Assembly (NCBI GenBank): GCA_039810585.1
Contig: JBDHXF010000002.1
Span: forward strand, 1-64,000
Direction: 5' to 3'
Length of the DNA stretch: 64,000 bases
Origin: JBBATK01 sp039810585
Lineage (GTDB): Bacteria; Bacteroidota; Ignavibacteria; Kapaibacteriales; NICIL-2
Under the pieces are notes generated by a model. The model was not told the DNA's origin. It did no database searches and was given only the letters and a program-made list of their open reading frames with translations. Below are positions 17,427-26,448 of the stretch, piece after piece. The position numbers were made by a program, and so were the translations under genes. How positions within the stretch are numbered: position 1 is the first letter of the stretch; the number at the start of each line of letters is the position of its first letter.

Positions 17427-18165
17427 GTTCTCATAGAATCACGTTCTTTCAACGAATCTCCACTTTGCTACTATGCTAACTACCCTCATGACATGCAGCG
17501 TTTGCTCGATGATGCTGTAGGTCAGCGAGTTGAGACGGCCCAAGATTCGACTGCGAACGATGGTTCGTCTAATGATTTTCCTTAGCACAGCGAATCGAAG
17601 TTGTACCAGGAGACAAGAGAGCTCGTAGGCATCTGTAATGCCAGATGCAACGGTATAAGACTCCTTAAGCGAGATCAGTTTCCATAAGAGAGGAGCAGGA
17701 AGGCGCCGTCGTTACGACAATCGCGAAAAATCAAGAAGTCACACGGACAACCACACTGCACTACCCGCTGTGCAAAAAAGAATAATATTCTTCATTTTCT
17801 CCATTTTTCTTTGCTTTATATTATATCCAAGGAATTGCTTCACGATTGATTTTCTCACTCGGTGCAAGAAGCATGGGGAGCTCGTTTTATCGCGAGGTCG
17901 TTTGTGGCGACAACTATTGACAATGTTCTGTGCCACACACAGTAGATCCGGCGTGATTAAACGACAGTGCTTCTGAACGGTCATTTGGGGAAGAGACCAC
18001 GATCAAGGTCTTGATACGAAGAGACGAATGATCCTATTCCACGAATACTCTCTTTGTCCAAATGCACCGTGTGTACGAACCAAGTGTCCGGATCAATAAT
18101 CTAGTACCCGCACACAATAAAAGATTGTAGAGAGGCCTGCTACCTGCGGGACGAATCTGTTACCA

Positions 18166-20115
18166 ATGACGATTTCACTTATGACTCCACGAATAACCGA
18201 CATCATGGACCTAGACTCACCGGAAATCTTTGCGGCAACTGTACCTGCCACATCACGAGTGAGAGTACCCGTGAAGACAACCCTATTCCTAGCATTATCA
18301 GTACTCTTGGTTGTTTGCAGCTACGCGGCGAACGAGAACAAGGACGAGTATGATTTTAAAGAAAAAACCAAATACCGAATTGAGGAAGTCACTCACGATG
18401 GCAAGGTGAGCTATTCCCTCACTTCAAATCGCGAGTGCTTCTATACCTTTTTATCTGACGAGTCCGTCGACCGTCGATTTTTTAGTGTGCACGAATTTGA
18501 GTTCATGAAAGTGCAGAATTTGTCGGCGGATCTCGACAACGACGACATTGCCAAACGATACATTTGGTCGGAGTCCAATACAGACGACGACATTTTCCTC
18601 TGCGATTCAAAGACCTGGTACATTGGGCTCCCCAAAAAGCCGAAGGTTGGCAGTGTACTTCACTATTGGTACGACGGCGTCTATGATGGTCTGGAGTATA
18701 TGCCGCTCATCGTTGTCCCTAATTATGAAAAAATGTCATCCTTCGAAATCGAGTTCAAGCATCCGGACAATATGACGGTGGAGTTTGAGCCATTCTTTCC
18801 TGCAGGAAAAGTCCCGTACGACGTGAAGAGCAGCGCCGGCAACACTTCACTAAAGGTTCCGGAAATTCCACGGCGACTCCCCCGGTCGTGCTTTCCGTAC
18901 GACTATTACCACGTAGCGTTCCTTGTTCACTTTAAGATTAACGGTCAGGACGTCAATCCCACATCGCCGGATCAGTTTTCGCGTTGGTATTTGTCGAAGG
19001 TGCCGGTGGATAGTACGATTCATGTACAGTATGCGGATAGCTTGGACCGAAGAGTGCGTGCAGCATCAACTGATGAGCAAAAGCTCCGCGTGATTTACGA
19101 ATATGTACGCAGTCGTGTACACTATTTAGCGGACGAGAGCAGCTTAGGAGCCATAATACCGCGCAGTCCCAATTTTGTACTGGAAAAGAAATACGGAGAC
19201 TGTAAAGACAAAGCCTGGTGCATCACCAAGCTTGCTGAGTATTATCATATACCGGGAGTCTCCATCGCCCCAATCTGTACGTATCCATTTTCTGAATTTA
19301 GTGGCATCAACTTTAACTCGTTTAATCATGCCATTGCTGTTGCGGACATCAACGGCAAGCGCATTTGGATGGATCCTACCAGCCGATATTGCGAGTTCGG
19401 AAATCTGCCTGAGGGAGACATCAGCAATCACGCGCTCATCATCAACGCGCAGCATGCAGAATACGTGCCCATGGTAGAAAGTCCGCTGAAGCAACCCTCT
19501 ATTGCCCTTACAATAGACGCGCAGATAGACAACCTTCAATCGGCCACAGCGCAGATCGTTTTTCGCAACGACGATAAATGGAGAGTACAAAATGCTGAGT
19601 ACGAGTTAACGGCTTCGGACGCAAAGCATCTGCTATCGCTCATTATCGGGCTAAACTTTCAGAAAATACTGCTGGATTCCTTTGCTTTAGAAGTTGACTC
19701 GGCTGGCGACCTACGCTACCGAGCACGTGCAAATTTGAGCTCGTTCGTCGTACAGTCGCCAACAAAGATTTACGTTCCCCAAACTCCATTTTTCACCGTG
19801 AGTGGCAACCTCATGGAGCGAAGTTCAGATAGCCTTGGCGTGTATATCTCTACACGAAGCAATCTGAACATCGACCTTCGGCTTCACTGTCCGAGTGCAA
19901 CGGCAGAACACACCGCGGTATCCTTGGGCGACAACCCTGCCATTGCCTCATTTCGAGCTGAGTTGAGTCCGGAAGAAGGCGGGGTCTACCACTTTCGATA
20001 CGATTACAATGAAGTGCGTCATCGCTATGTGGGACCAAATCAAGACACCTATCTTCGTTTTTGCAAACAGTACTTAGCCGCGAAGAAAAACATGTTTATC
20101 CTCAATAAGAAATAA
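18166..20115 (+). CDS. DUF3857/transglutaminase-like exported protein, catalytic triad intact
   Basis: Up to 649 residues. The N-terminal half is a DUF3857-like beta domain. It is followed by a transglutaminase-like (papain-fold) core with C346 in KYGDCKDKAW, H388 in FNHAIAV and D403 in WMDPTSRY, a complete Cys-His-Asp triad. A C-terminal beta domain ends the protein. The true start may be the GTG at 18271, which places a clean signal peptide (KTTLFLALSVLLVVCSYA) at the N-terminus; the ATG at 18166 would add 35 residues in front. Bacterial members of this family are periplasmic or surface proteins that may act as proteases or amidases; the substrate is unknown. A paralogue with a lost triad follows after 7 bases, clearly in the same operon. 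Confidence 0.8.
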   Translation: MTISLMTPRITDIMDLDSPEIFAATVPATSRVRVPVKTTLFLALSVLLVVCSYAANENKDEYDFKEKTKYRIEEVTHDGKVSYSLTSNRECFYTFLSDESVDRRFFSVHEFEFMKVQNLSADLDNDDIAKRYIWSESNTDDDIFLCDSKTWYIGLPKKPKVGSVLHYWYDGVYDGLEYMPLIVVPNYEKMSSFEIEFKHPDNMTVEFEPFFPAGKVPYDVKSSAGNTSLKVPEIPRRLPRSCFPYDYYHVAFLVHFKINGQDVNPTSPDQFSRWYLSKVPVDSTIHVQYADSLDRRVRAASTDEQKLRVIYEYVRSRVHYLADESSLGAIIPRSPNFVLEKKYGDCKDKAWCITKLAEYYHIPGVSIAPICTYPFSEFSGINFNSFNHAIAVADINGKRIWMDPTSRYCEFGNLPEGDISNHALIINAQHAEYVPMVESPLKQPSIALTIDAQIDNLQSATAQIVFRNDDKWRVQNAEYELTASDAKHLLSLIIGLNFQKILLDSFALEVDSAGDLRYRARANLSSFVVQSPTKIYVPQTPFFTVSGNLMERSSDSLGVYISTRSNLNIDLRLHCPSATAEHTAVSLGDNPAIASFRAELSPEEGGVYHFRYDYNEVRHRYVGPNQDTYLRFCKQYLAAKKNMFILNKK

Positions 20116-20122
20116 AGCATTC

Positions 20123-22156
20123 ATGAAAAATCTCGTTGTCCTTGGTGCGCTTGCCACCATCGTCGTTCTTGCCCTCAGCCTGACTGGCTGTGACACTCTC
20201 ACACCAATTATAACATTGCATCCACCAACGAGCGACGACTCGCTTCGTAAACAGGCAGCTGCAATTAATATCAAAGAATTGGAACGTAACTACGAGGGTG
20301 AAAATGGCGTGTATATGGACTATAGCGAAAGCGTGGAGTCCTTAGGGCGAAGTACACGGCGCGGTCAGTACGGTCGTGACGTCACCTGCCTCTGCCGCCG
20401 CATCAACTACGTTGTTCTCAAAGCTGAAGATAAAGACCTCTCAACTTTTGAGTGTGCGGTGATGCACCAGAGTGACTTAATGGACTTTTATGCGGTGTTG
20501 ATCTATCCCGATGGCACTATCGCGCATTTCACGAAGAATGATTGCAAAGTGCAAGAAGTTGACAACTACTTCACGTATAAACTCGCTTACCCCAATATGC
20601 AGAAGGGTACCTTGATCGAAGAAGGAATGATGGTGAACTACTACACACAATCAACGTACTTTCTTCAACATGGGATGCCAGTTCGAAAGATGCACTTCGT
20701 TCATGCGTACAATCCGCATACACTGGTTGAGTTACGTCGTTTTGGGACCGATCTGGTGTGCGATTTGAAACGAGGCAAAATGCAGGATGAAAATCTTCTA
20801 ACTAACACGTACGATTCCACCAACATTCCTGCGTATCACTTCGAACCGTATGCTCCGTATCGTAAAGAACAGGGTTCCTTTTATGAGTTCGCCTCTATCA
20901 CGGTACAAGATCCTGATTACATTATAGCCAATAACAAACGCTGGACAGGGTGGGCAGATAGTGACCGGTTGTTCTCCAAGTCCATCGAGGACTTCGCAAG
21001 CAAGGAATCAGATGCAAAAGCACGAGAAATCTGTGCAAACTGTAAGACGAAAGTGGAAAAAATAGACACGATTACCACCTGGATACAGAAGCACATCGAG
21101 GTTGTGGGTCGTGACGATGATCGCTTTTCGAAGGCCGCGAACAACGTTGATTTTGACGATATCTTCTCCGCTGGTTACAGCACTAGTTTCAGGACGCTAT
21201 GCCTAGCACAATACATGTTTGCAATAAACGGAGTTGAAAATGCAGAGTACGAATTCTTCGATCCGTCGGACGGACCGATTGACGAATACTCACCGGTGTT
21301 TGCCGACTATGTGCTCACCGGGATAGCATGTAAGGATAGCGACAAGATCTATCTGGTTTTTCCAAACCAGAAAGAAATATCTCCGGACTTTGTTCCACAA
21401 TTTGTGCGAAGCAATCGTGCACTCGAGATTGGTGGTTGGGTGCAAAGTGTAAAGGATGTGAGCTCGCATGACTATCGCTTCGTCAATCTGAATCCTGTAA
21501 ATCTCAAGCCCCTCTCCGAACACAGCGATTTCGAGTTACATATCACCGACGATGGAAACATCAATGTGATCGAAACGCAGACCTATGAAGGCATGATCGC
21601 TGTGGAGCTTCGCAAAACATTTAAGCAGTACAAGGCAGACGAAGAAGAAAGTCACGTCAAGAAAATGTTGAGCTATAACGGAAGCGAATTCAAACTCACG
21701 AAGTACACGATCGAGGGTAAATCAAAACCGGGCGAGAACTTCGTGCTGCGTACCGAGTACACTATCAATAATCTCGTGACCGTCACACCGGAGGAAGCGA
21801 TATTTCAAACGTCGGGTCTCTTTTCACCGACCTCCTTGTATCAATCTCCCCTGGAATCGGATCATCGGTATAATCCCATCGATATCGATGCAGACAACAA
21901 ACTTCAACGGTCCATTTCTGTGTTCTACCCTAAAGAATGGAAACTGAGTTCCACTCCTGCCAACAAGGAGATCAGCAATGATCTGGGCAATGCCAGCGTG
22001 TCGTACGATGCCTCGTCGCCCGGACAATTGAAGATCTCTATCAGCCGAACACTTAATCGTACGCGGGCACCAAAGGAAAAGCTTCCTCAGCTGGTGGATC
22101 TTGTGGGTCGTCGCTCCACTTTACAAGTTCCAACGATTATCTTCAGTACGAAGTAA
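20123..22156 (+). CDS. DUF3857-type lipoprotein, transglutaminase paralogue lacking the catalytic triad
   Basis: A 677-residue lipoprotein; the signal peptide ends in a lipobox (SLTGC, Cys at about residue 23). The overall layout follows the upstream neighbour: N-terminal beta domain, helical papain-like core, C-terminal beta domain. Aligned by eye, the nucleophile region KYGDCKDKAWC of the neighbour becomes GYSTSFRTLC here, so the Cys is replaced by Thr. The His (FNHAIAV) and Asp (WMDPTS) regions become FADYVLTG and YLVFPNQ. It therefore looks catalytically dead but structurally kept, perhaps a partner or regulator of the active paralogue 7 bases upstream. The fold assignment of the core is an inference from context and weak similarity. 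Confidence 0.7.
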   Translation: MKNLVVLGALATIVVLALSLTGCDTLTPIITLHPPTSDDSLRKQAAAINIKELERNYEGENGVYMDYSESVESLGRSTRRGQYGRDVTCLCRRINYVVLKAEDKDLSTFECAVMHQSDLMDFYAVLIYPDGTIAHFTKNDCKVQEVDNYFTYKLAYPNMQKGTLIEEGMMVNYYTQSTYFLQHGMPVRKMHFVHAYNPHTLVELRRFGTDLVCDLKRGKMQDENLLTNTYDSTNIPAYHFEPYAPYRKEQGSFYEFASITVQDPDYIIANNKRWTGWADSDRLFSKSIEDFASKESDAKAREICANCKTKVEKIDTITTWIQKHIEVVGRDDDRFSKAANNVDFDDIFSAGYSTSFRTLCLAQYMFAINGVENAEYEFFDPSDGPIDEYSPVFADYVLTGIACKDSDKIYLVFPNQKEISPDFVPQFVRSNRALEIGGWVQSVKDVSSHDYRFVNLNPVNLKPLSEHSDFELHITDDGNINVIETQTYEGMIAVELRKTFKQYKADEEESHVKKMLSYNGSEFKLTKYTIEGKSKPGENFVLRTEYTINNLVTVTPEEAIFQTSGLFSPTSLYQSPLESDHRYNPIDIDADNKLQRSISVFYPKEWKLSSTPANKEISNDLGNASVSYDASSPGQLKISISRTLNRTRAPKEKLPQLVDLVGRRSTLQVPTIIFSTK

Positions 22157-22182
22157 GTCTCCACGAACGGTTATTGCAGGCA

Positions 22183-22203
22183 GTGACGCGCGGTGCGCGG
22201 CAC
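22183..22203 (+). terminator. Hairpin at the 3' end of the transglutaminase pair
   Basis: GTGACGCGC-GGT-GCGCGGCAC, a nine-pair stem with one mismatch, followed by GAATAATAATTC. It lies between convergent genes (22156 and 22256). The tail is A/T-rich but not a true T run, so intrinsic termination is plausible, not certain. Confidence 0.4.
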
Positions 22204-22255
22204 GAATAATAATTCTCTGGATACACGTGATAGCCGTACACTCAGAATGTTGTGA

Positions 22256-22939
22256 CTACAAACCCAGAGGAATACTGATCGGTATCACAAACGAGCGGCG
22301 CGACGGAAGCTCTTGGGGCAACAAATGTGGCACCTTCTTCAGTAACGCATCGGAGAGCTGATACACTAACCATCCGCTCGCCAAACCGACAACGCTGCCC
22401 ACGAGCACGTCGCTCGGATAGTGCACGCCTAAATTGAGCCGGGCGTAACACGTGTAGAGCCAGTAAGCGGTGCAGGGAGCAATAACGTACCACTTGGGGT
22501 AACGCAAACTCAACAGTGTTGCAAAACTTGCCGTCGCCGTGGCATGACCGGAAGGAAACGAAAAGCGGTCGTGCAACTCGGCTGACTGTATGCAATCCGG
22601 ATAGGTGGTATAGGGTCGCTCTCGGCGCACAATACTCTTGATGAGAAAGGTCGCGCTCATGGCACCAAGATCTGCACAGGACACGAGAAGTCCCGATGTG
22701 GCTGTCTCCCGATCGTGCGCCAACGCGCCGATTGCCCAAGTGGACAATGGTGCCACCACGGTCATCGGCAGAAGCGCAACACTTACAATTTGCGACGACT
22801 GTTTTGTCTGTTGAATACTGTAGCAACTCAGCACTACGCCTGCCTCCGCGCTCGTGCGGGAGCTATCGCAAACGGGTGCTTGAGTGTAACATGGCGCAAC
22901 GCACACGCACACAATAAACGCACAAACAAGTGCTTTCAT
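22256..22939 (-). CDS. PAP2-family membrane phosphatase
   Basis: A 227-residue protein with an N-terminal signal or membrane segment and several further hydrophobic helices. All three acid-phosphatase motifs are present: KSIVRRERP (C1, KxxxxxxRP), PSGHA (C2) and RLNLGVHYPSDVL (C3, with catalytic His and Asp). The family removes phosphate from lipid pyrophosphates or phosphates, for example undecaprenyl pyrophosphate, phosphatidylglycerol phosphate or lipid A. The active site should face the periplasm. The substrate is unknown. It is transcribed divergently from the FliO-like gene, from a near-perfect Bacteroidota promoter at 22980-23009. Confidence 0.85.
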   Translation of the reverse strand: MKALVCAFIVCVCVAPCYTQAPVCDSSRTSAEAGVVLSCYSIQQTKQSSQIVSVALLPMTVVAPLSTWAIGALAHDRETATSGLLVSCADLGAMSATFLIKSIVRRERPYTTYPDCIQSAELHDRFSFPSGHATATASFATLLSLRYPKWYVIAPCTAYWLYTCYARLNLGVHYPSDVLVGSVVGLASGWLVYQLSDALLKKVPHLLPQELPSRRSFVIPISIPLGL

Positions 22940-22979
22940 GACAAGGTGACAACTATTTTATTCCAGACCAGGCGCACCT

Positions 22980-23009
22980 CAAATTTACATTTTGCCTAAG
23001 TTTGAACAA
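22980..23009 (-). promoter_or_regulatory. Bacteroidota-type promoter TTG-N19-TAAATTTG for the PAP2 gene
   Basis: On the minus strand, TTG (23009-23007), a 19-base spacer, then TAAATTTG (22987-22980). Both elements and the spacing match the published Bacteroidota sigma-A consensus TTG-N19..21-TAnnTTTG. It ends 40 bases before the start codon at 22939. Confidence 0.7.
22997..23004 (+). promoter_or_regulatory. Candidate -7 box TAAGTTTG for the FliO-like gene, nested in the opposite promoter
   Basis: An exact TAnnTTTG match on the plus strand, 31 bases before the GTG at 23036, lying wholly inside the spacer of the minus-strand PAP2 promoter. No TTG is seen 19-21 bases upstream. If both are used, polymerases would compete for the same DNA. 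Confidence 0.35.
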
Positions 23010-23035
23010 GCAGTACCAACGCACCGCCTGCTCTT

Positions 23036-23518
23036 GTGGATCCTACACTTCTCCGTGCCTTTCTTACGTTAATGACCTGTGTGGCAGCGATTGCGTTGCT
23101 CATGTGGTACCTTAAACGTCGAACGGCTCGCACGAAAGTTGGCAACACGGAAGTTGCCATGAATGTTTTGGCGCGCCAGCAGCTCTCGCCAAAAGCACAC
23201 GTGTGTATTGTCCAAGTTGGTGAACGCACCCTCGTATTGGGTGTAACGGATACTCAGGTGAGCTTCTTGGGAGATCTTCATTCGAGCGCTGCTGCGCAGC
23301 TTCCTACGTCGGTGTCCAATGCTTCAGCAACCGGCACAACGCCTCCCACTCCCACGAACTCCACGGCACCTGTCAGCTCAGTTTCCCCTTCGGTGCACCT
23401 CACGATGGAATCGCTCAACCCGGCCTTCGGACCGCAACCACCTGGGCACAATTTGCCCCCTGATCTGAGCGTCGGTGCATACTTGAGAAGTTTGGTGGGA
23501 AGAAATCGGCCGCGTTAA
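23036..23518 (+). CDS. FliO-like single-pass membrane protein
   Basis: 160 residues from a GTG start. A short N-terminus and one membrane segment (about residues 8-27) are followed by RRTARTK. Next comes a small beta domain with LSPKAHVCIVQVGERTLVLG and VTDTQVSFLGDL, which closely follows the FliO/MopB pattern (hydrophobic core 'vGxrxLvLGvt'). A Pro/Thr/Ser-rich tail ends the protein. FliO helps assemble the flagellar export gate, but no other flagellar gene is present here and T9SS bacteria are often non-flagellated. The protein may therefore have another role or serve a remote flagellar cluster. It precedes mreB by 227 bases on the same strand. Confidence 0.55.
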   Translation: MDPTLLRAFLTLMTCVAAIALLMWYLKRRTARTKVGNTEVAMNVLARQQLSPKAHVCIVQVGERTLVLGVTDTQVSFLGDLHSSAAAQLPTSVSNASATGTTPPTPTNSTAPVSSVSPSVHLTMESLNPAFGPQPPGHNLPPDLSVGAYLRSLVGRNRPR

Positions 23519-23598
23519 CGCGGACGAAAAAGCCCTAAGATTCGTCAGGAAACGACCTTGCGACCCATTTTTCCACAAGTTCATTGTGCTGCCTTTTG

Positions 23599-23606
23599 TA
23601 TGTTTG
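23599..23606 (+). promoter_or_regulatory. Candidate -7 box TATGTTTG upstream of mreB
   Basis: An exact TAnnTTTG match 140 bases before the mreB ATG, in the gap after the FliO-like gene. No TTG is seen at the expected spacing. Confidence 0.3.
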
Positions 23607-23745
23607 CGAGCACAAGAATGGTCGGTTTGCGTTCGTGTGACCTACCACAGCACGTGCAGCCACGGTCTGACTTTTCGGCTGACGAAAAGAATCTGACGAT
23701 CGGCATGGATGCTCTTCTGCACACCTCTTAACCCCTGGCTTCCGA

Positions 23746-24768
23746 ATGAGATTTGGCTTACTTTCAAACGATGTCGCAATGGACCTTGGCACCGCGAATA
23801 CGCTGGTGTGGATGAAAGGCAAAGGCATCGTCCTCAACGAACCTTCCATTGTCGCATTCGACCGCACGACGAAGAACATCATCGCGGTTGGACATGATGC
23901 TCAGGCAATGGTAGGAAAGACACACAAAGATATTCGTACCATCCGTCCGTTGAAGGACGGTGTCATTGCAGATTTTGAAATTGCTGAAGGCATGATGCGC
24001 GCATTCATCCGCAAAGTGTCTCAAAGCTGGCAACCGGTTCGTCGCGTCGTGATTTGCGTCCCTTCCGGTATTACCGAAGTGGAAAAACGCGCGGTTCGCG
24101 ACAGTGCCGAGCATGCCGGAGCAAAAGAAGTGTACCTGATCGCTGAGCCTATGGCTGCGGCCATTGGTGTGGGCCTGGATGTGCACGAACCGATTGGCAA
24201 CATGATCGTCGATATTGGTGGTGGAACCACGGAGATTGCCGTCATCGCACTTAGCGGTATTGTGAGCGAGGAATCTATTCGGGTTGCAGGCGACGAAATG
24301 ACGCAGGCTATCGTGCAGTATTTCAAGAAGAGTCACAACATCTTGATTGGCGAACGTACCGCAGAGATGATTAAGTGCACGGTGGGATCCGCATCACGAC
24401 TGAGCGATGAGATCATTATTGAAGTAAAGGGTCGCGATCTTGTGGATGGAATTCCAAAGATGATTGAAATCAGTTCGGCAGAAATTCGAGAGGCTTTGGA
24501 CGGAGCGGTAACGCTCATTGTTGAAGCCGTGCTCAATCTGCTGGAGCGCACTCCCCCGGAACTCTCAGCCGATATTTTTGATCGAGGCATCATCCTCTCA
24601 GGAGGTGGCGCCCTGCTGAAGGGATTGGACGAAAGACTCTCACGTGAAACACGACTTCCGGTGCACGTAGCAGACGATCCCCTCACAGCCGTCGTTCGTG
24701 GAACCGGAAAAGTATTGGAAGATCTGAGTGACTATCAAACGGTTCTGATCAAGTCCAAGCGTTACTAA
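23746..24768 (+). CDS. mreB: Rod shape-determining protein MreB
   Basis: A 340-residue bacterial actin homologue of standard length. The actin-fold nucleotide motifs are all present: phosphate 1 (MDLGTANTLVW), connect 1 (GVIADFEIAEGMM), phosphate 2 (IVDIGGGTTEIAVI), adenosine (ILSGGGALLKGLD) and connect 2 near the C-terminus (PLTAVVRGTGKV). It forms membrane-associated filaments that direct elongasome peptidoglycan synthesis, with MreC and MreD encoded immediately downstream. The mreBCD order is canonical and implies a rod-shaped cell. Confidence 0.97.
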   Translation: MRFGLLSNDVAMDLGTANTLVWMKGKGIVLNEPSIVAFDRTTKNIIAVGHDAQAMVGKTHKDIRTIRPLKDGVIADFEIAEGMMRAFIRKVSQSWQPVRRVVICVPSGITEVEKRAVRDSAEHAGAKEVYLIAEPMAAAIGVGLDVHEPIGNMIVDIGGGTTEIAVIALSGIVSEESIRVAGDEMTQAIVQYFKKSHNILIGERTAEMIKCTVGSASRLSDEIIIEVKGRDLVDGIPKMIEISSAEIREALDGAVTLIVEAVLNLLERTPPELSADIFDRGIILSGGGALLKGLDERLSRETRLPVHVADDPLTAVVRGTGKVLEDLSDYQTVLIKSKRY

Positions 24769-24855
24769 GAATGTACCTTCGGGCAACCACGAGTGCAGCA
24801 CGTGGTGTCCACCGTCAGTTCAACCGAAACCGACTCGAACCGTCCATCGCTCTTC

Positions 24856-25710
24856 ATGCAACGGGTATTCGATTTTATTGTCCGCTTCAAGGAATACATC
24901 ACCCTCCTCATCCTGGTGGTGATGTGCTTCTCCTTTATGTCATACGGAAGCACCGGCAAGCTCGGGGGCTTTCGTAGCATCGTTATCGCGGCTATCGGTG
25001 GTGTGCAAAGTGCATTTTCCTGGCTCCCAAATCCTGTGGCGCTGAAGGCGGAGAACTCCGCACTGCGTGACCTCAATTTGCAGCTCTCCTCCGAGGTCGT
25101 CAAGATGCGTCAGTCGGTGATCGAAAACGAAAAACTCCGCAGTATGCTGGAGTTTCGAAAGCACTCAGCCTTGCCCTTACATACAGCAGAGGTTGTCGGG
25201 AAGTCCGCCTCGGAGTTCAGAAACTACATCACTATCAACGGCGGCTCTGGTCAGGGAATTCAAGAAGGGATGACGGTGGTCACCGATGCCGGTCTGGTTG
25301 GGATTGTGATCGGCGTTTCGCAATCGTATTCTCTGGTTCAAGTGGTTCTCAATCGAGACTCACGCATTGCAGCCAGAAATCAGCGAACGCGGGAGGAAGG
25401 CATTATTGTGTGGGATGGAACGGATAACCTGGTGATGAAGAATATTCCTCGGTCGTATGACATTAAGCAGGGCGATGCCATCATCAGCTCAAGCTTGAGC
25501 AGAAAGTATGTTGCAGACTACGTGATAGGATACGTGGTTGATGTGGTTGGCGATCCGAATTCGCTGTTCCGTAAGGTAGTGGTTCGTCCAGCGGTAAATT
25601 TCTCGTCACTGGAACAAGTATTTGTTGTGATGAAGGTTCCCGATCCTGAACGCCTTCAGTTGGAGCACGAGGTAGAGGATCGCCTCAGAAAGAAGTTGCA
25701 GTATGAGTAA
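24856..25710 (+). CDS. mreC: Rod shape-determining protein MreC
   Basis: A bitopic inner-membrane protein linking MreB filaments to periplasmic cell-wall synthases. The single membrane segment lies about residues 12-30 from the chosen ATG (YITLLILVVMCFSFMSYG). A coiled coil follows (ENSALRDLNLQLSSEVVKMR), then the paired beta-domain region with NGGSGQGIQEGMTVVTDAGL and VQVVLNRDSRIAAR. I chose the ATG at 24856 (QRVFDFIVRFKEYI) because homologues begin with a short cytoplasmic stretch like this. A GTG at 24793 in the same frame would add 21 Ser/Thr-rich residues. It lies between mreB and mreD. Confidence 0.93.
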   Translation: MQRVFDFIVRFKEYITLLILVVMCFSFMSYGSTGKLGGFRSIVIAAIGGVQSAFSWLPNPVALKAENSALRDLNLQLSSEVVKMRQSVIENEKLRSMLEFRKHSALPLHTAEVVGKSASEFRNYITINGGSGQGIQEGMTVVTDAGLVGIVIGVSQSYSLVQVVLNRDSRIAARNQRTREEGIIVWDGTDNLVMKNIPRSYDIKQGDAIISSSLSRKYVADYVIGYVVDVVGDPNSLFRKVVVRPAVNFSSLEQVFVVMKVPDPERLQLEHEVEDRLRKKLQYE

Positions 25711-25826
25711 GTACTTGAGCTTCTCGCATGCAACAACCGCCACGCTCTCTATGCTTGGTGCTAGGGTTGAGACCTCCAAATGTGTCCGAGGTGATATCAC
25801 AGTTCATGTCTCGATTGAGGTGTTGA

Positions 25827-26354
25827 ATGAGCGCTATTAGCGAACGTGCACACCTAGCGGTGAACCCGCAGATGCGATTCGTGCTTTATGCCATCGTGGC
25901 ATTGGTGTTGACTGTTATCACCATCGTTTTCCTAAACTTCCTCGCCATTGGCGGAGTGGCACCGGACGTGTTGCTTATTCTGTGTGTGTGGGTTGCTCTC
26001 TCCGAGGGACAATTCGCGGGCATGCTCTTCGCGTTTGCCGTTGGGATGATTTTCGACGTTGCATCAAGCGACGTTCTTGGGTCTAACGCTTTGGCAAAGC
26101 TCTTGGCTGCGTTTGCCGCCGGGTACTTTTATTCCGAAAAGAAAGTGAACGAAAATCTGGGAACCGTTCGCTTCCTGATCGTCGTTACCGCCGCTGGTCT
26201 GGTGCATAATCTGATTTACTACTTCCTGTACATTCGTCCCACGGAAATTTCGTTTACAGGGTTCTTTGTGAAATATGGAATTGCGTCGACGCTCTACACC
26301 ACGGTACTTGCAATCGTTCCTATGTTGTGGAAGTCGCGCAACATGGAGCGTTGA
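25827..26354 (+). CDS. mreD: Rod shape-determining protein MreD
   Basis: A 175-residue polytopic inner-membrane protein with five or six hydrophobic helices and the MreD-typical 'APDVLLILCVWVAL' and 'GMIFDVASSDVLGSNALAKLL' blocks. It completes the elongasome trio with MreB and MreC. A 116-base gap separates it from mreC. The usual next genes (pbp2, rodA) are absent here; the next gene is convergent. Confidence 0.92.
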   Translation: MSAISERAHLAVNPQMRFVLYAIVALVLTVITIVFLNFLAIGGVAPDVLLILCVWVALSEGQFAGMLFAFAVGMIFDVASSDVLGSNALAKLLAAFAAGYFYSEKKVNENLGTVRFLIVVTAAGLVHNLIYYFLYIRPTEISFTGFFVKYGIASTLYTTVLAIVPMLWKSRNMER

Positions 26355-26448
26355 GCATGGAAAATGTGGATCCAAGTTGTAGCCGTAGCATTTTCCTCTT
26401 CGACGAGTTCGAGGTTCTAAACGCACAGAAGCGTGTCTCCACTGTGTT

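Larger units (their letters stand above)
17158..18165. other. About 1 kb without a recognisable gene
   Basis: Contains short open frames on both strands, but none has a family motif, a believable start context or a protein-like composition. Visible features are a minus-strand -7 box (17205-17212), a short 10-base tandem repeat (17397-17426), and an A/T-rich stretch around 17775-17830 that could hold promoters. No tRNA cloverleaf or transposase fragment was recognised. Confidence 0.6.

Noticed and set aside
17292..17585. Open frame of 97 codons in the 1-kb gap
   Set aside because: The translation is Ser/His-rich because of the 10-base repeat, with no motif and no start signal.
17739..17984. 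Overlapping short frames on both strands in the gap
   Set aside because: Both are short, lack domains and overlap each other; neither has convincing composition.
23036..24768. Start of a flagellar operon
   Set aside because: The FliO-like gene is followed by mreB, not by fliP/Q/R, so a flagellar operon is not supported.
26359..26397. GGAAAATG...CATTTTCC inverted repeat between mreD and the convergent gene
   Set aside because: Eight-base arms with a loop of more than 20 bases and no T run; too weak to call a terminator.
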